Source of the DNA: Psychrobacter okhotskensis
Lineage (GTDB): Bacteria; Pseudomonadota; Gammaproteobacteria; Pseudomonadales; Moraxellaceae
Direction of reading: 5' to 3'
Assembly: GCF_013248965.1 (NCBI RefSeq)
Contig: NZ_JABRVQ010000005.1
Span: 1-64,000, forward strand
Length of the DNA: 64,000 nucleotides
Shown here: one piece after another, positions 1-8,723 of the stretch
Layout of the letters: every line of letters begins with the position of its first letter
How positions within the stretch are numbered: the stretch's first letter is position 1
Notes under the pieces: model-generated
Database searches by the model: none
Told to the model about the DNA's origin: nothing
The model's input: the letters and a program-made list of their open reading frames with translations, nothing else
Program-made: the position numbers and the translations under genes

Positions 1-66
1 ACCGCTACTATGTCCTTGACGATAGTATGCTATGACTTTGATCTTAAAGTCTATGTCGTATTTCAT
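1..66 (-). CDS. IS3-type transposase OrfA, N-terminal 22 codons only
   Basis: The frame opens with ATG at 66 and runs off the window edge after 22 codons (MKYDIDFKIKVIAYYRQGHS...). This resembles the first helix of the helix-turn-helix domain (HTH_28-like) that begins OrfA of IS3-family elements, the subunit that binds the terminal repeats. The start lies 45 bp inside the presumed IS terminus, a normal spacing. Only the N-terminus is visible, so it cannot be said whether the transposase is intact. Confidence 0.5.
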   Translation of the reverse strand, partial: MKYDIDFKIKVIAYYRQGHSSG

Positions 67-72
67 AAAATA

Positions 73-104
73 ACCCCCAGAAGTTGTGTCCAACTTATGG
101 GGGT
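73..104. repeat. Hairpin within the IS terminal repeat
   Basis: ACCCCCAGAAGTTG (73-86) pairs with CAACTTATGGGGGT (91-104) around a 4-nt loop, with one mismatch. The hairpin overlaps the IS end and lies just upstream of the orfA start. It may reduce read-in transcription from outside or take part in transposase binding. Confidence 0.6.
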
Positions 105-188
105 CAGTTCACTTTTTAGATGCGGTTTTTTGGTATTAATGACTTTTAAATATCAATAGTTTTCTTACTATCAATCACTGTCTAAAGA

Positions 189-1787
189 CTACTGAGTATT
201 AACTTGTGGATCTACTACCGTCCCACGACTTGCATCATCACCATCTGGCAAGAGATCATCATTGTTGCTGTCTAATGGGTTTAAGTCCGGATCAAGGGCA
301 TTGTTAGTGATCGTCATACCATCATTTGCACTGACAGTCTCATCATTGACCAAAAACTCAATACGGCGGTTGCGGAAGCGACCTTGTTCCGTTGAGTTAT
401 CAGCGATAGGATCTGTTTCACCCATGCCTTTGGTGCTCAGCTTGCTCGCATCGATACCTTGAGAGACTAAGTATTCTTTTACAGATTCGGCACGGTCGCG
501 AGACAGCTTCAGATTATAAGCATCCGATGCTTGGCTATCGGTATAACCAATAATCATCAGATTCATATCTGGGACGTCTGTCATAATCTTGGCAGCGCGG
601 TCAAGAAACGCTTTATTAACATCAGGAATAAAAGCTTTATCTACTTCAAAGTTAATTACTTGTAGACTTAAAGCACGGGCAACATCACGTGGATCTGGAT
701 TGTCTCCAAGGTTTGACATAGCAACATCGGCTGCCGCTAAACTATTATCAATTTCACCCTGCAAATCTAGTGGCCCCTCAGCTTGCACCGTCATCGCTGG
801 TGCAGCCGCTTGTAAATCAGCGACCAGTTTATCCAACGCTGCTGCATCTGGTGCATTGACAGTAATGTTATCACCTTTAATAATCATACTGGCGTTTGGT
901 ACATTTTTGACAATAGGTAAGATAGTGGCAAGTTGCGCAGCAGCTGGCATGTCTATTGCAAAATTATCATCAACATCGGCGCGGCACTTATTGGCTTCAT
1001 CCCCAAACGCACTGGTAAGCGCATTCATGACATTGGTCTGTAGCGTCTCATTACCCACATTCATGCGGCAAGCGTACAATTCACTATTTTCACCAGTAGC
1101 AATGCTCAATAAGGCAGGCTCAACAGCAGCAGCAACCGCTGCACCATCGCCTTCCGCCGCTTGCTCTTGGGTGACAGCAGGCGTAGCGACAGGCTCAGGG
1201 TTGTCTTGGCAGCCTCTCAGCAAAGCCCACGCCAAAGCACCTAAAATAATCAGACCAATAATAGGCAGCAGCGCTTTCATAAAGCTGCCTTCTTTCTCTT
1301 CTTCACGTTGTAGCGGTGCGGTACTGACCGTATCAGACATTCGCGCACCTGCAGGAGCAGCGGCAATCATACCGGCAGGCAGAACCGCACTTGCCCATGC
1401 AGGGATATGATGCTGATAGCTAGCAAGGTTGTCGTTCAAAAACTGTGGCACCGGTGTGGTTCCTGCCAAGCTTTTTATTTCATGGTAAGCAAGCGGTGCT
1501 GCCATCGCAATCAAACCACGAGATGCAGTGACATCGACATTGTGTTTGCCAGCCAGCTCGCGAGCTATCTGGTCACGGTGAGCGCTATCCGTCCATACCC
1601 GATCATAAAATCCTTGATCGTCACGGGCGATATTTTCGTTAGCAAAACGCTCATGCGTATCTTTGTCTGCCAAACGCGCCGCAAAAATAGCATAAAACTG
1701 CTCAAGTAGATTTTGTTTAGCAGGGCTACGGTCATCTCCCAATACTGCGGGGCTGACTGTTCGCGTTAAATGACTGATAATATCCAT
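189..1787 (-). CDS. Membrane-anchored OmpA-family protein
   Basis: 532 aa. The N-terminal 130 or so residues form a helical domain with a DUF937/YidB-like look (LLEQFYAIFAARLA). A single membrane span follows at about 171-190, after a charged linker. Next is a BON-like alpha/beta segment (about 235-337), then a C-terminal OmpA peptidoglycan-binding domain (about 378-480) containing IIGYTDSQ and the RFRNRRIEFLV signature. It probably tethers the envelope to the cell wall, anchored in the inner membrane. The ATG at 1787 is the natural start. The next gene upstream (2363-3949) is a paralogue sharing the N-terminal half. The OmpA domain is clear; the DUF937 and BON assignments are by resemblance only. 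Confidence 0.85.
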   Translation of the reverse strand: MDIISHLTRTVSPAVLGDDRSPAKQNLLEQFYAIFAARLADKDTHERFANENIARDDQGFYDRVWTDSAHRDQIARELAGKHNVDVTASRGLIAMAAPLAYHEIKSLAGTTPVPQFLNDNLASYQHHIPAWASAVLPAGMIAAAPAGARMSDTVSTAPLQREEEKEGSFMKALLPIIGLIILGALAWALLRGCQDNPEPVATPAVTQEQAAEGDGAAVAAAVEPALLSIATGENSELYACRMNVGNETLQTNVMNALTSAFGDEANKCRADVDDNFAIDMPAAAQLATILPIVKNVPNASMIIKGDNITVNAPDAAALDKLVADLQAAAPAMTVQAEGPLDLQGEIDNSLAAADVAMSNLGDNPDPRDVARALSLQVINFEVDKAFIPDVNKAFLDRAAKIMTDVPDMNLMIIGYTDSQASDAYNLKLSRDRAESVKEYLVSQGIDASKLSTKGMGETDPIADNSTEQGRFRNRRIEFLVNDETVSANDGMTITNNALDPDLNPLDSNNDDLLPDGDDASRGTVVDPQVNTQ

Positions 1788-2362
1788 AGTATAAGTCCTC
1801 CATTAATTCTTATTAATATAATTTGTCTTTTGAATAGGAATAAGGTTTTTTCTCAGAATTATTAGAATTTACTTTTTTATTTTTTAATTCACTAAAAGCA
1901 AAGTCGATAATTATGATGGTAGCAACTATTTACCTATTCGTTAAAACATCTAAAAAGCAAAATCATCATGCAAGTCACTATAAAATAAATAGCTGTAAAA
2001 AAGGTTCGTCACTATTAATTCACTGTTTAGTCACTATTTAAGCACTATAAAAAAGCAACAAGCGCAATTGATGATGATTACATTCGACTTTCGTCATTAT
2101 AAAAGTATTAAGGTATTTTTCACAATCAATACGCTGTTGTGCAAATGCTACATTAAGTAATGTTTCAGTTGTTACACGTAACTAGAAAGCCGCTGAAGTA
2201 CAAATCGCTAACATAACAATAGTAAATAAGGTCGTATGTGTATTATTTATTAAACAGTCATTTTCAATAGCAATAAAACGATTTGATTTTATCTTTCATA
2301 TTATTTATTTAAAAAAAAAGTTGTGATTACGGTATGACTCATACTAAAGCTCAGCGACTGAC
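1788..2362. other. AT-rich intergenic region between the two paralogues
   Basis: About 575 bp, very AT-rich, with no open frame of credible codon use. It must hold the promoter for the 189-1787 gene and the 3' end of the paralogue transcript. No strong hairpin-plus-U terminator is visible. No remnant of an OmpA domain is seen here. Confidence 0.5.
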
Positions 2363-3949
2363 CTACTTATTTCTTACTTGTGCAGGTTCAGCGACGATAA
2401 CATTACTCGCCATATCCTCTACTTCAGACAAAGAGATGGGGCCTGACGGCCTATTGTTTGTAGAGGAATTGCTATTTGAGTTACTATTTAAATTACTAGG
2501 TACATTAGTGAGACTGCCATTATTACTGCGCACCGGATTGTTGCGTGCTGGCGCAGGCATCATACTATCGTCCGTATCGTCATCGCTTGCTTGATACTCT
2601 CCAGCACCATTATTGCTTGCATTGTTGTTATAGGCGTCGCTATTAACATTGTTTGTAGCGCTGCCACTGGAGTCAAACTGAGGGTTCTGACCATTCATAG
2701 CCGCCATATCCTCTACGCCACTGCCATTGTTAGGTAATGGCAGTGGTGCCGCGCTATCAATCATCAGCGCTGGCGCTAACGTACGCATATCAGTGACCAA
2801 ACGCTGTAATAGCATACTGTCTGGTGCTTCCAAGCTCACCCGCTCATTTTGCAGATGTAGCCGAGCAAATGGCGTTGATCTCAGCATGGTCAAGATATTC
2901 GGCAATACCTCTGTTGGCATATTAGCCATACTCTTAGCCACGCCCGCTTGTATCGTCAGCTCACAGATACCGGCCTGCTCACCAAAACTTGTATTAAGCG
3001 CTTGTTGCAACGTGCTTTGTAGCGCCTCATCGCCAACCGTTGCGCTACAAGTATAGAGACTGCCACTATCGTCTACCCCGACGATTAGCTCAACTGGCGT
3101 CAAAATCTGTGGTGCTGGCTCAGTAGGGGGCGGGGCAACGACAGGCGCAGGCGCTACAGGTTCTACTGGCGCTTTTATGTTGGGCTTGATCAATAGCGCC
3201 CATGCGGCAAAGCCCAACGCAGCAATGGCGGCTATTAATAAAAATACCCGTACCAATAGATCGTTGCGTTGATTACGGGTGCGAACTTTTTCCCGTTTCA
3301 TGCTGCCATTTTCTGCTAAATGATGGGCAGCAGGGCTGGCATGGATAGCATCAGAAGCATTATTTATATCTTTATTGCTATGCTTATCTAAATGCACACT
3401 AGCATTTAGAGAGCTATTGCTATTCTCTGTAGCCGCTTCTATTGGCAGTGCTGGCATTGCTGCTGTATTAGCCGATGCCATGACATTTGGCGTATTGCTG
3501 GATGGCTGAATATCTTGAGCAGCGCTGATAACTGGTGCTGACCATATGGGTAAATACTGGCGCAAGGTGGGCTGCTCTTTTTGCAAAAATGCAGGCAAAA
3601 ACTGTCCACTCGCCAGTGCCTTTAGTTCACGGTAAGCCAGTGGCGCAGCATTTATAAGCAATTGGGTGGTCGCAAGCTCATCGATATGATGAGTGGCGGC
3701 AAGTTCTTGTATGAGTGTCTGCCGCATATTTGGGGCGAGCCAGAGCTGCTCAAATAAAGGGCTTTCTGTCACGCTATCAGCAACGATCACTTGATCAGAT
3801 CGCAACAACTGCGAATATACCTCTGGCAAAGCCAAGCGTGCAGCCAAAATCGCATAAAACTGCTCAAGGAGACTGACATGGGCAACGCTGCTATTATTGC
3901 CTAGCACAGCGGGCGTGACGCTTTGTTCTAGTTGTTCAATGATACTCAT
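2363..3949 (-). CDS. Paralogue of the OmpA-like protein lacking the OmpA domain
   Basis: 528 aa. Residues 1-40 align almost word for word with the neighbour (EQSVTPAVLGNN..LLEQFYAILAARLA). A TM segment at about 231-255 and the same cysteine-containing BON-like segment (LYTCSATVGDEALQ...) follow. The C-terminus departs: where the neighbour has OmpA, this protein has an N/S/G-rich low-complexity tail (NSNSNSNSSTNN and similar) ending in a short non-repetitive segment. It is presumably an inner-membrane protein with a long periplasmic tail. Function is unknown. The arrangement suggests gene duplication followed by loss or replacement of the wall-binding domain. The start at 3949 aligns with the paralogue's start. 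Confidence 0.75.
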   Translation of the reverse strand: MSIIEQLEQSVTPAVLGNNSSVAHVSLLEQFYAILAARLALPEVYSQLLRSDQVIVADSVTESPLFEQLWLAPNMRQTLIQELAATHHIDELATTQLLINAAPLAYRELKALASGQFLPAFLQKEQPTLRQYLPIWSAPVISAAQDIQPSSNTPNVMASANTAAMPALPIEAATENSNSSLNASVHLDKHSNKDINNASDAIHASPAAHHLAENGSMKREKVRTRNQRNDLLVRVFLLIAAIAALGFAAWALLIKPNIKAPVEPVAPAPVVAPPPTEPAPQILTPVELIVGVDDSGSLYTCSATVGDEALQSTLQQALNTSFGEQAGICELTIQAGVAKSMANMPTEVLPNILTMLRSTPFARLHLQNERVSLEAPDSMLLQRLVTDMRTLAPALMIDSAAPLPLPNNGSGVEDMAAMNGQNPQFDSSGSATNNVNSDAYNNNASNNGAGEYQASDDDTDDSMMPAPARNNPVRSNNGSLTNVPSNLNSNSNSNSSTNNRPSGPISLSEVEDMASNVIVAEPAQVRNK

Positions 3950-4355
3950 GACTGACGGCCTCTATCGGCTTAATATAGTTAATCCTAGTGAAATCAGATA
4001 CAGTGTCAGGCTCGTTCAGTCTACTATTTGCAGTCCTGTCACTCGCTTTCCTTGTATCTAAATTCCTTTCAACCGACTATAGTTTATATTTATAAAAGCA
4101 ATAAATCATTCCTTATCACTTTATTTGATGTTTTTTCTACAAACTTATGCCTTATAAATGACACTCTATAAAACAGCTATATCCATGACAGTGCTTATGG
4201 TACATCGCTTGTATGACTATGACCCAGCTTATAATTTGTACTTACACTTAATATCAGCAGCACTATAGACTACTGCTATCAACGTATTTAGCGCTACCGT
4301 TACTGTCCGTATACGAAGCATTACTTACTCATCTTTATACACTGCTATATTGTTA

Positions 4356-4525
4356 GGGTATGTCTTCAATTCACTCTATAGTCATCTAAATGGGCTAAAA
4401 ATGGCTAAATCTTGCCAAACATCGTCAAATAGCTGGTCAATATCCCGATATTATCTACGCTATTTTTCTTGTCTGACGGCAATTTATCTTATTTTTATCA
4501 CCATTTTTGAAATGAAGACGCACCC
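4356..4525. mobile_element. 170-bp MITE-like element, copy 1
   Basis: Terminal inverted repeats GGGTATGTCTTCAATTCA (left) and TGAAATGAAGACGCACCC (right) bound a 170-bp non-coding body flanked by TA on both sides. The body matches the 21150-21319 copy closely through CATCTAAATGGGCTAAAAAT and TTGCCAAACATCGTCAAATA. Same length, same ends and TA flanks point to a non-autonomous element mobilised in trans. The TA target suggests an IS630/Tc1-like or TA-targeting IS5-group transposase, which cannot be decided here. Confidence 0.8.
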
Positions 4526-4611
4526 TAATAACAAATGATTATTAAAGCACAATTCTCTACATAATGGGTTTTTGCTTTATTCTTGTCGCTGTTGACGTAA
4601 TGATTAGGAGT

Positions 4612-4626
4612 TGGCATGGGAATTGC
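4612..4626 (+). promoter_or_regulatory. Possible sigma-54 promoter upstream of the rhomboid gene
   Basis: TGGCATGGGAATTGC has GG and GC elements with the spacing of the sigma-54 consensus TGGCACG-N4-TTGC. It lies about 160 bp before the rhomboid start. The match is confounded by its being part of an inverted repeat (TTGGCA...TTGCCA), which could equally be an operator. No activator site is recognised. Confidence 0.3.
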
Positions 4627-4787
4627 CATGTCACTACTTATTATTATTGACCGTCTTATCCATTAGCAATTTGGGCATAATATTATTTACACATAGTATT
4701 TAGGCGTAGTATATATACATAGTATTTAGGCTTTTAACCTTGCCATATTACACAATCACACACTAGGCTCGGCCTAAGGATTACCCT

Positions 4788-5396
4788 TTGTTTAACCACA
4801 CGACCCTTATCATTATTATTACTGTTATTGTCAGCTTGCTTGCTTGGCAAAACAAAGCGCTATTTAATCGGCTTATTTTTTATCCGCCTGCGGTAAATAA
4901 TGGGCAATGGGATCGTTTTGTGACGCATGGTTTTATCCATGCTGATAGTATGCATCTGCTGTTTAATATGTTTACTTTGTATTTTTTCGGTCGTGCTATC
5001 GAAGGGTTATATCAATCGTTTTTGTTCGGTTATGGTTTCGTGGTGTTTTACGTATTGGCTATCATTGTTGCGATGATTCCAAGTTATCTTAAGAATAAAA
5101 ATAACGCCAGCTATCTCAGCCTTGGCGCCTCAGGTGGTGTATCAGCCGTATTGTTTGCTTTTATTTTGCTGGCACCATGGGAAAAAATCTATTTATTCGC
5201 GGTCATTCCTATCCCAGCGATATTATTTGCGGTCGCTTATGTGGCTTATAGCATCTATGCGGACAAACGCGGTGGCTCAAACATCAATCATCTGGCACAT
5301 ATGTGGGGCGGCGCGTTTGGGATAATCGCCACTATTATTTTAGAGCCACAAGTGCTACCACACTTTTTAAATGCACTATTATCGCCAGGCTTTTAG
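4788..5396 (+). CDS. Rhomboid family intramembrane serine protease
   Basis: 202 aa polytopic membrane protein. An N-terminal span is followed by the rhomboid L1/TM2 pattern (FVTHGFIHADSMHLLFNMFTLYFFG), the catalytic serine motif LGASGG near residue 112, and a late-helix histidine in NHLAHMWGG. These give the Ser-His dyad that cleaves transmembrane substrates within the bilayer. The TTG start at 4788 is preceded by AAGGA at good spacing and gives the usual short N-terminus, so it is accepted although non-ATG. Substrates are unknown. It precedes a metallophosphoesterase by 123 bp, so co-transcription is possible. Confidence 0.85.
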   Translation: MFNHTTLIIIITVIVSLLAWQNKALFNRLIFYPPAVNNGQWDRFVTHGFIHADSMHLLFNMFTLYFFGRAIEGLYQSFLFGYGFVVFYVLAIIVAMIPSYLKNKNNASYLSLGASGGVSAVLFAFILLAPWEKIYLFAVIPIPAILFAVAYVAYSIYADKRGGSNINHLAHMWGGAFGIIATIILEPQVLPHFLNALLSPGF

Positions 5397-5519
5397 TAAA
5401 GGCTAGCTTTTAGAGCAATTTTTTTAAAATTTTTTTTGAAAATAATTAAACCCTTATTAACTTTATCGCTCTACTTAAGCGGTTAAATACGTTTACATTT
5501 TAAGATTAGATAACGAATT

Positions 5520-6485
5520 ATGATTATAGATATTATCGGTGACATTCATGGTTATGCAGACAAGCTAGTCGGTCTACTCACCCAGCTAGGCTATCGCCAT
5601 AACGGACAATGTTTCGTGCCGCCAGCAGGTCATCGGGCGTTGTTTATCGGTGATTTGATCGACCGTGGGTCGCAGCAAATGGCCACGTTAGAAATCGTGT
5701 TTGCCATGCTAGATGCTGATGTGGCCGATGCAGTGATGGGCAATCACGAATACAATGCTTTGGCTTTCGCGACGCTTGATCCTAATAATCCTCAGGAATA
5801 CCTACGCTCGCACAATGAGATACATATGCGCCAACACGAGGCCTTTTTGGCAGAAGTACCGTTTGGCTCAGAGCGTCATCACTATTGGCTACAGCGCTTG
5901 TATGAGATACCCCTATGGCTTGAGACCGACTATGCTTGCTTTGTGCATGCTTGTTGGGATGTAGACAGTATGGCGGTACTGACGCCGTTATTGACTGCTG
6001 ATAATTGCTTAACGCCTGAAGCACTTGTCGCCACTGCCCAAGAGCATAGCGAACCTTTTGAAGCGTTGGAGAGGGTATTAAAAGGTGTGGAAACCCCGCT
6101 ACCTGCGGGCATGGTAATGGTTGATAAAGAAGGAACTGAGCGCACACGAGTACGGGTACGTTGGTGGCTTGAAGGCCTCAACGAACGTACACTATATGAG
6201 GTTGCGCGTGCCCCTTCATCAGCATTGGCACAAATTCCAGCGGATATATTGGCAGAAAATATCGACTTTGCGCTTAAAACCGATAAACCCGTATTTGTCG
6301 GTCATTATTGGCTAACTGGGACGCCTGAACCATTGAGCCCGCAAGTAGTCTGTACTGATTATTCGGCAGCGGTCGATAGCGGTTATCTAACATGCTATCA
6401 GCTCGATACCGAGCAGCCTTTGCCACTCAAAGCCGGTAATTTTGTGCAATATCGCCACGACAAAGACCCAGTGATATCGTCATAA
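5520..6485 (+). CDS. Metallophosphoesterase (PP2A-like calcineurin fold)
   Basis: 321 aa. The metal-binding motifs occur in order: GDIHG (residues 7-11), GDLIDRG (about 44-50) and GNHEYN (about 75-80), with later histidines including one in VGHYW. These define the dinuclear-metal phosphoesterase fold of bacterial Ser/Thr phosphatases and ApaH-like enzymes. The large C-terminal half departs from ApaH, so diadenosine tetraphosphatase activity should not be assumed. The ATG start directly precedes the first beta-strand. A spacer of about 100 bp leads to purE. Confidence 0.85.
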   Translation: MIIDIIGDIHGYADKLVGLLTQLGYRHNGQCFVPPAGHRALFIGDLIDRGSQQMATLEIVFAMLDADVADAVMGNHEYNALAFATLDPNNPQEYLRSHNEIHMRQHEAFLAEVPFGSERHHYWLQRLYEIPLWLETDYACFVHACWDVDSMAVLTPLLTADNCLTPEALVATAQEHSEPFEALERVLKGVETPLPAGMVMVDKEGTERTRVRVRWWLEGLNERTLYEVARAPSSALAQIPADILAENIDFALKTDKPVFVGHYWLTGTPEPLSPQVVCTDYSAAVDSGYLTCYQLDTEQPLPLKAGNFVQYRHDKDPVISS

Positions 6486-6584
6486 TAAAAGCGCTATTCA
6501 ACTCGCTTTCGCATTAATCAGTAAACTTGGCTTTACGAAGGCGGCAAAATTTTTGTATGATGGTCGTTTTGAGGATATCAAAGC

Positions 6585-7145
6585 ATGAGCACTCTATCAG
6601 CTAGTGTTAACTCTGTTGAGCAAAACAGTCCAATCACCTCTCCTGCTGGTCAACCAAAAGTTGGCATCATCATGGGCTCGCAGTCTGATTGGGCGACCAT
6701 GAGCGCCGCTGCGCAATTGCTCGCCGACTTTGATATCGCTTTTGCTTGTGAAGTCGTATCAGCACACCGTACACCTGACAGATTATTTGACTATGCCAAA
6801 AACGCCAAGAGCAATGGCTTACAAGTCATTATCGCTGGGGCTGGCGGTGCAGCACATCTGCCGGGTATGTGTGCCAGTCAAACGCCGTTACCGGTCTTTG
6901 GTGTCCCTGTAAAATCCTCGATGCTCAGCGGTTGGGATAGCCTATTGTCTATCGTACAGATGCCAAAAGGCGTTGCTGTCGGTACTTTAGCGATTGGGGC
7001 GGCAGGTGCTTATAATGCAGCATTACTGGCGATTCAGGTCTTGGCCTTGCATGACGACGTAATCGCTAGCAAGCTAGATACGCTACGCCAAACACAAACT
7101 GACACCATTCTCGCCAGCCCCACACCGGGCATTATCAACAACTAG
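6585..7145 (+). CDS. purE: N5-carboxyaminoimidazole ribonucleotide mutase PurE
   Basis: 186 aa class I PurE, converting N5-CAIR to CAIR in purine biosynthesis. After a variable ~24-residue leader comes the substrate-binding motif [20 protein letters not shown] and [11 protein letters not shown] follow, carrying the catalytic His and phosphate-binding residues. The leader is longer than in most PurE proteins, but no internal ATG fits better. purK follows after 219 bp, with a hairpin between, so the usual purEK operon is loosened here. Confidence 0.95.
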   Translation: MSTLSASVNSVEQNSPITSPAGQPKVGIIMGSQSDWATMSAAAQLLADFDIAFACEVVSAHRTPDRLFDYAKNAKSNGLQVIIAGAGGAAHLPGMCASQTPLPVFGVPVKSSMLSGWDSLLSIVQMPKGVAVGTLAIGAAGAYNAALLAIQVLALHDDVIASKLDTLRQTQTDTILASPTPGIINN

Positions 7146-7266
7146 ATTGGCGATAATGGTTAGAAAATATCAAGACCAATCATTTAGACTATAAAATCTA
7201 ACCGTCAAATCCAACGATCAATGTTGTAAACTTGATATTTATGCTTAGATGAGCTCTACTAAATAC

Positions 7267-7290
7267 AAGGTGCATACAGTGCACCTTTTC
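7267..7290 (+). terminator. Hairpin between purE and purK (possible terminator or attenuator)
   Basis: AAGGTGCA-TACAG-TGCACCTTTTCC: an 8-bp perfect stem followed by a weak U tract. It could end or attenuate purE transcription before purK. Confidence 0.5.
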
Positions 7291-7364
7291 CTATTTTAAT
7301 AGATTAGATTTTAGACTTAATAAACCGAATAACCTTTATCCATTTCCAATTCAAAGAGCCTGCC

Positions 7365-8723
7365 ATGACTACAGCGAACGCTTATCCTGTGACCCAAAAC
7401 ATTCGTACTATCGGTATTTTAGGCGGTGGTCAGCTTGGCATGATGCTTGCCGAAGCGGCCATGCCATTAGGTTATCAGTGTGTTTTTTTAGAAGACAGCG
7501 CCGACTGCCCTGCCAGTCTTTACGGGCGCGTCTTTCATAGTGAGCAACTAGAAGCCTTTATTGCCGCCGCCGATGTATTTACCTTGGAGTTTGAAAACAC
7601 GCCGACGGCGACCGTTGAACAACTGGCCAATTTATCAAAATCTGGCAGCAAACAAGGCATGTTTCCGCCACCGATTGCTCTTGATATCGCCCAAGACCGC
7701 TTAAAAGAAAAGCAGATGTTTAATGCGCTTGAGATCGCTACCGTACCCTTTAAAGAAGTTAACTCTGAAGCTGAATTGCAGCAAGCTTGCAGCGAGCTAG
7801 GACTGCCAATTGTCCTCAAAACCAGCCGCGGTGGTTATGATGGTAAAGGTCAATTTGTCATCAAGCAAGACAGTGATATCAAAGCGGCGTGGCAAGACCT
7901 CAAAGACGCTGTCAGTGGCCAAGGTGAGTTGACGCCAACGCCAGCGCCACTCATTGCGGAAGGTTTTATTCACTTTAGCCGTGAGGTTTCTATTATCGCG
8001 GCACGGGGACAGAACGGCCAGATGCGCTGTTATGATTTGGTCGAAAACCATCACCATCACGGTATTTTGGCCAAAACTCAAGCGCCCGCCGTTGGTACTA
8101 GCCATCTACTCAAGCAAGCGACCGATGCAATTACCACGGTCATGAATCATTTGGGTTATGTGGGCGTGATGGCACTTGAGCTGTTCGTCACCAAGGACGT
8201 GCGTGGCAATGATGCTGTACTCGCCAATGAAATTGCGCCGCGTGTGCACAATTCTGGACACTGGAGTATTGAAGGCGCTGTCACCAGTCAGTTTGAAAAC
8301 CATATCCGTGCCGTGGTTAATTTGCCATTGGGTGATACCGACAATGTTCATCCAGCGATTATGCTCAACGTTTTAGGACAGTACCCCGATATCAGCGCAG
8401 TGCTGGCTATCGATGGCGCGCATTATCATAGTTATCATAAGGCTGAGCGCGAAGATCGAAAAATTGCACACATCACATTGATGCCCAATGATGTCGCTAA
8501 TTTGGAGCCTGCCTTAGCCAAGCTCGTCGCGGTATTGCCCAATAAAGTCGGCCTCGACAAAAAGTCTGCTCCTGTGAATAATCAGCCAAAAGCGACCAAT
8601 GACCAATCAACTATTGGCAATGACACTGTTAAAGCTATAGAAAACCCTCAAGTAGATACTGATGACGATCAAACAGATAATGCGGTAGACGTTAAGACAA
8701 AAACAGCGAAGGTTAAGAAATAA
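7365..8723 (+). CDS. purK: N5-CAIR synthetase PurK
   Basis: 452 aa ATP-grasp enzyme that carboxylates AIR to N5-CAIR using ATP and bicarbonate, supplying PurE. Visible features are the N-terminal GILGGGQLGMMLAEAA, the ATP-grasp segment PIVLKTSRGGYDGKGQF and the metal/ATP motif NEIAPRVHNSGHWS. The catalytic part ends near residue 400. The last ~55 residues form a hydrophilic D/K/N-rich tail not found in typical PurK (about 355-390 aa). The stop codon overlaps the next gene's ATG (TAATG). Confidence 0.95.
   Translation: MTTANAYPVTQNIRTIGILGGGQLGMMLAEAAMPLGYQCVFLEDSADCPASLYGRVFHSEQLEAFIAAADVFTLEFENTPTATVEQLANLSKSGSKQGMFPPPIALDIAQDRLKEKQMFNALEIATVPFKEVNSEAELQQACSELGLPIVLKTSRGGYDGKGQFVIKQDSDIKAAWQDLKDAVSGQGELTPTPAPLIAEGFIHFSREVSIIAARGQNGQMRCYDLVENHHHHGILAKTQAPAVGTSHLLKQATDAITTVMNHLGYVGVMALELFVTKDVRGNDAVLANEIAPRVHNSGHWSIEGAVTSQFENHIRAVVNLPLGDTDNVHPAIMLNVLGQYPDISAVLAIDGAHYHSYHKAEREDRKIAHITLMPNDVANLEPALAKLVAVLPNKVGLDKKSAPVNNQPKATNDQSTIGNDTVKAIENPQVDTDDDQTDNAVDVKTKTAKVKK

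Larger units (their letters stand above)
1..111 (-). mobile_element. Terminal part of an IS3-type insertion sequence, cut by window edge
   Basis: Read on the minus strand, the segment starts TGAACTGACCCCCATAAGTT and continues into a short coding start. The TG terminus and the CCCC.(A)AGTTGGAC-like inverted repeat are typical of IS3-family (IS150-like) ends. The outer boundary is put at base 111. The element lies about 77 bp downstream of the OmpA-like gene's stop codon. The rest lies outside the window, so family and completeness are inferred from the end sequence and the first residues of the ORF. Confidence 0.6.
3950..4787. other. Long intergenic region carrying a MITE and a possible sigma-54 promoter
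   Basis: About 840 bp between divergent genes. It contains a 170-bp inverted-repeat element (4356-4525), a sigma-54-like motif (4612-4626) and two copies of acatagtatttaggc (4690-4704 and 4717-4731). A 62-codon open frame at 4350-4538 lies within the repeat element and is not considered a gene. Confidence 0.6.

Noticed and set aside
589..1410. 273-codon plus-strand open frame opposite the OmpA-like gene
   Set aside because: It is a shadow of the OmpA-like frame; Ser/Ala-rich composition is the complement of the real codons and no domain is recognisable.
1788..2362. Possible frameshifted OmpA domain of the second paralogue
   Set aside because: No residues of the OmpA signature are seen in any frame of the gap; the paralogue ends cleanly after its low-complexity tail.
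2334..2594. 86-codon plus-strand frame at the 3' end of the OmpA paralogue
   Set aside because: Complement of the N/S-rich tail; Leu-rich only because of the antisense codons.
4350..4538. 62-codon open frame near 4.4 kb
   Set aside because: It lies inside the 170-bp MITE, whose other copies are not open in the same way, and has no ribosome-binding site.
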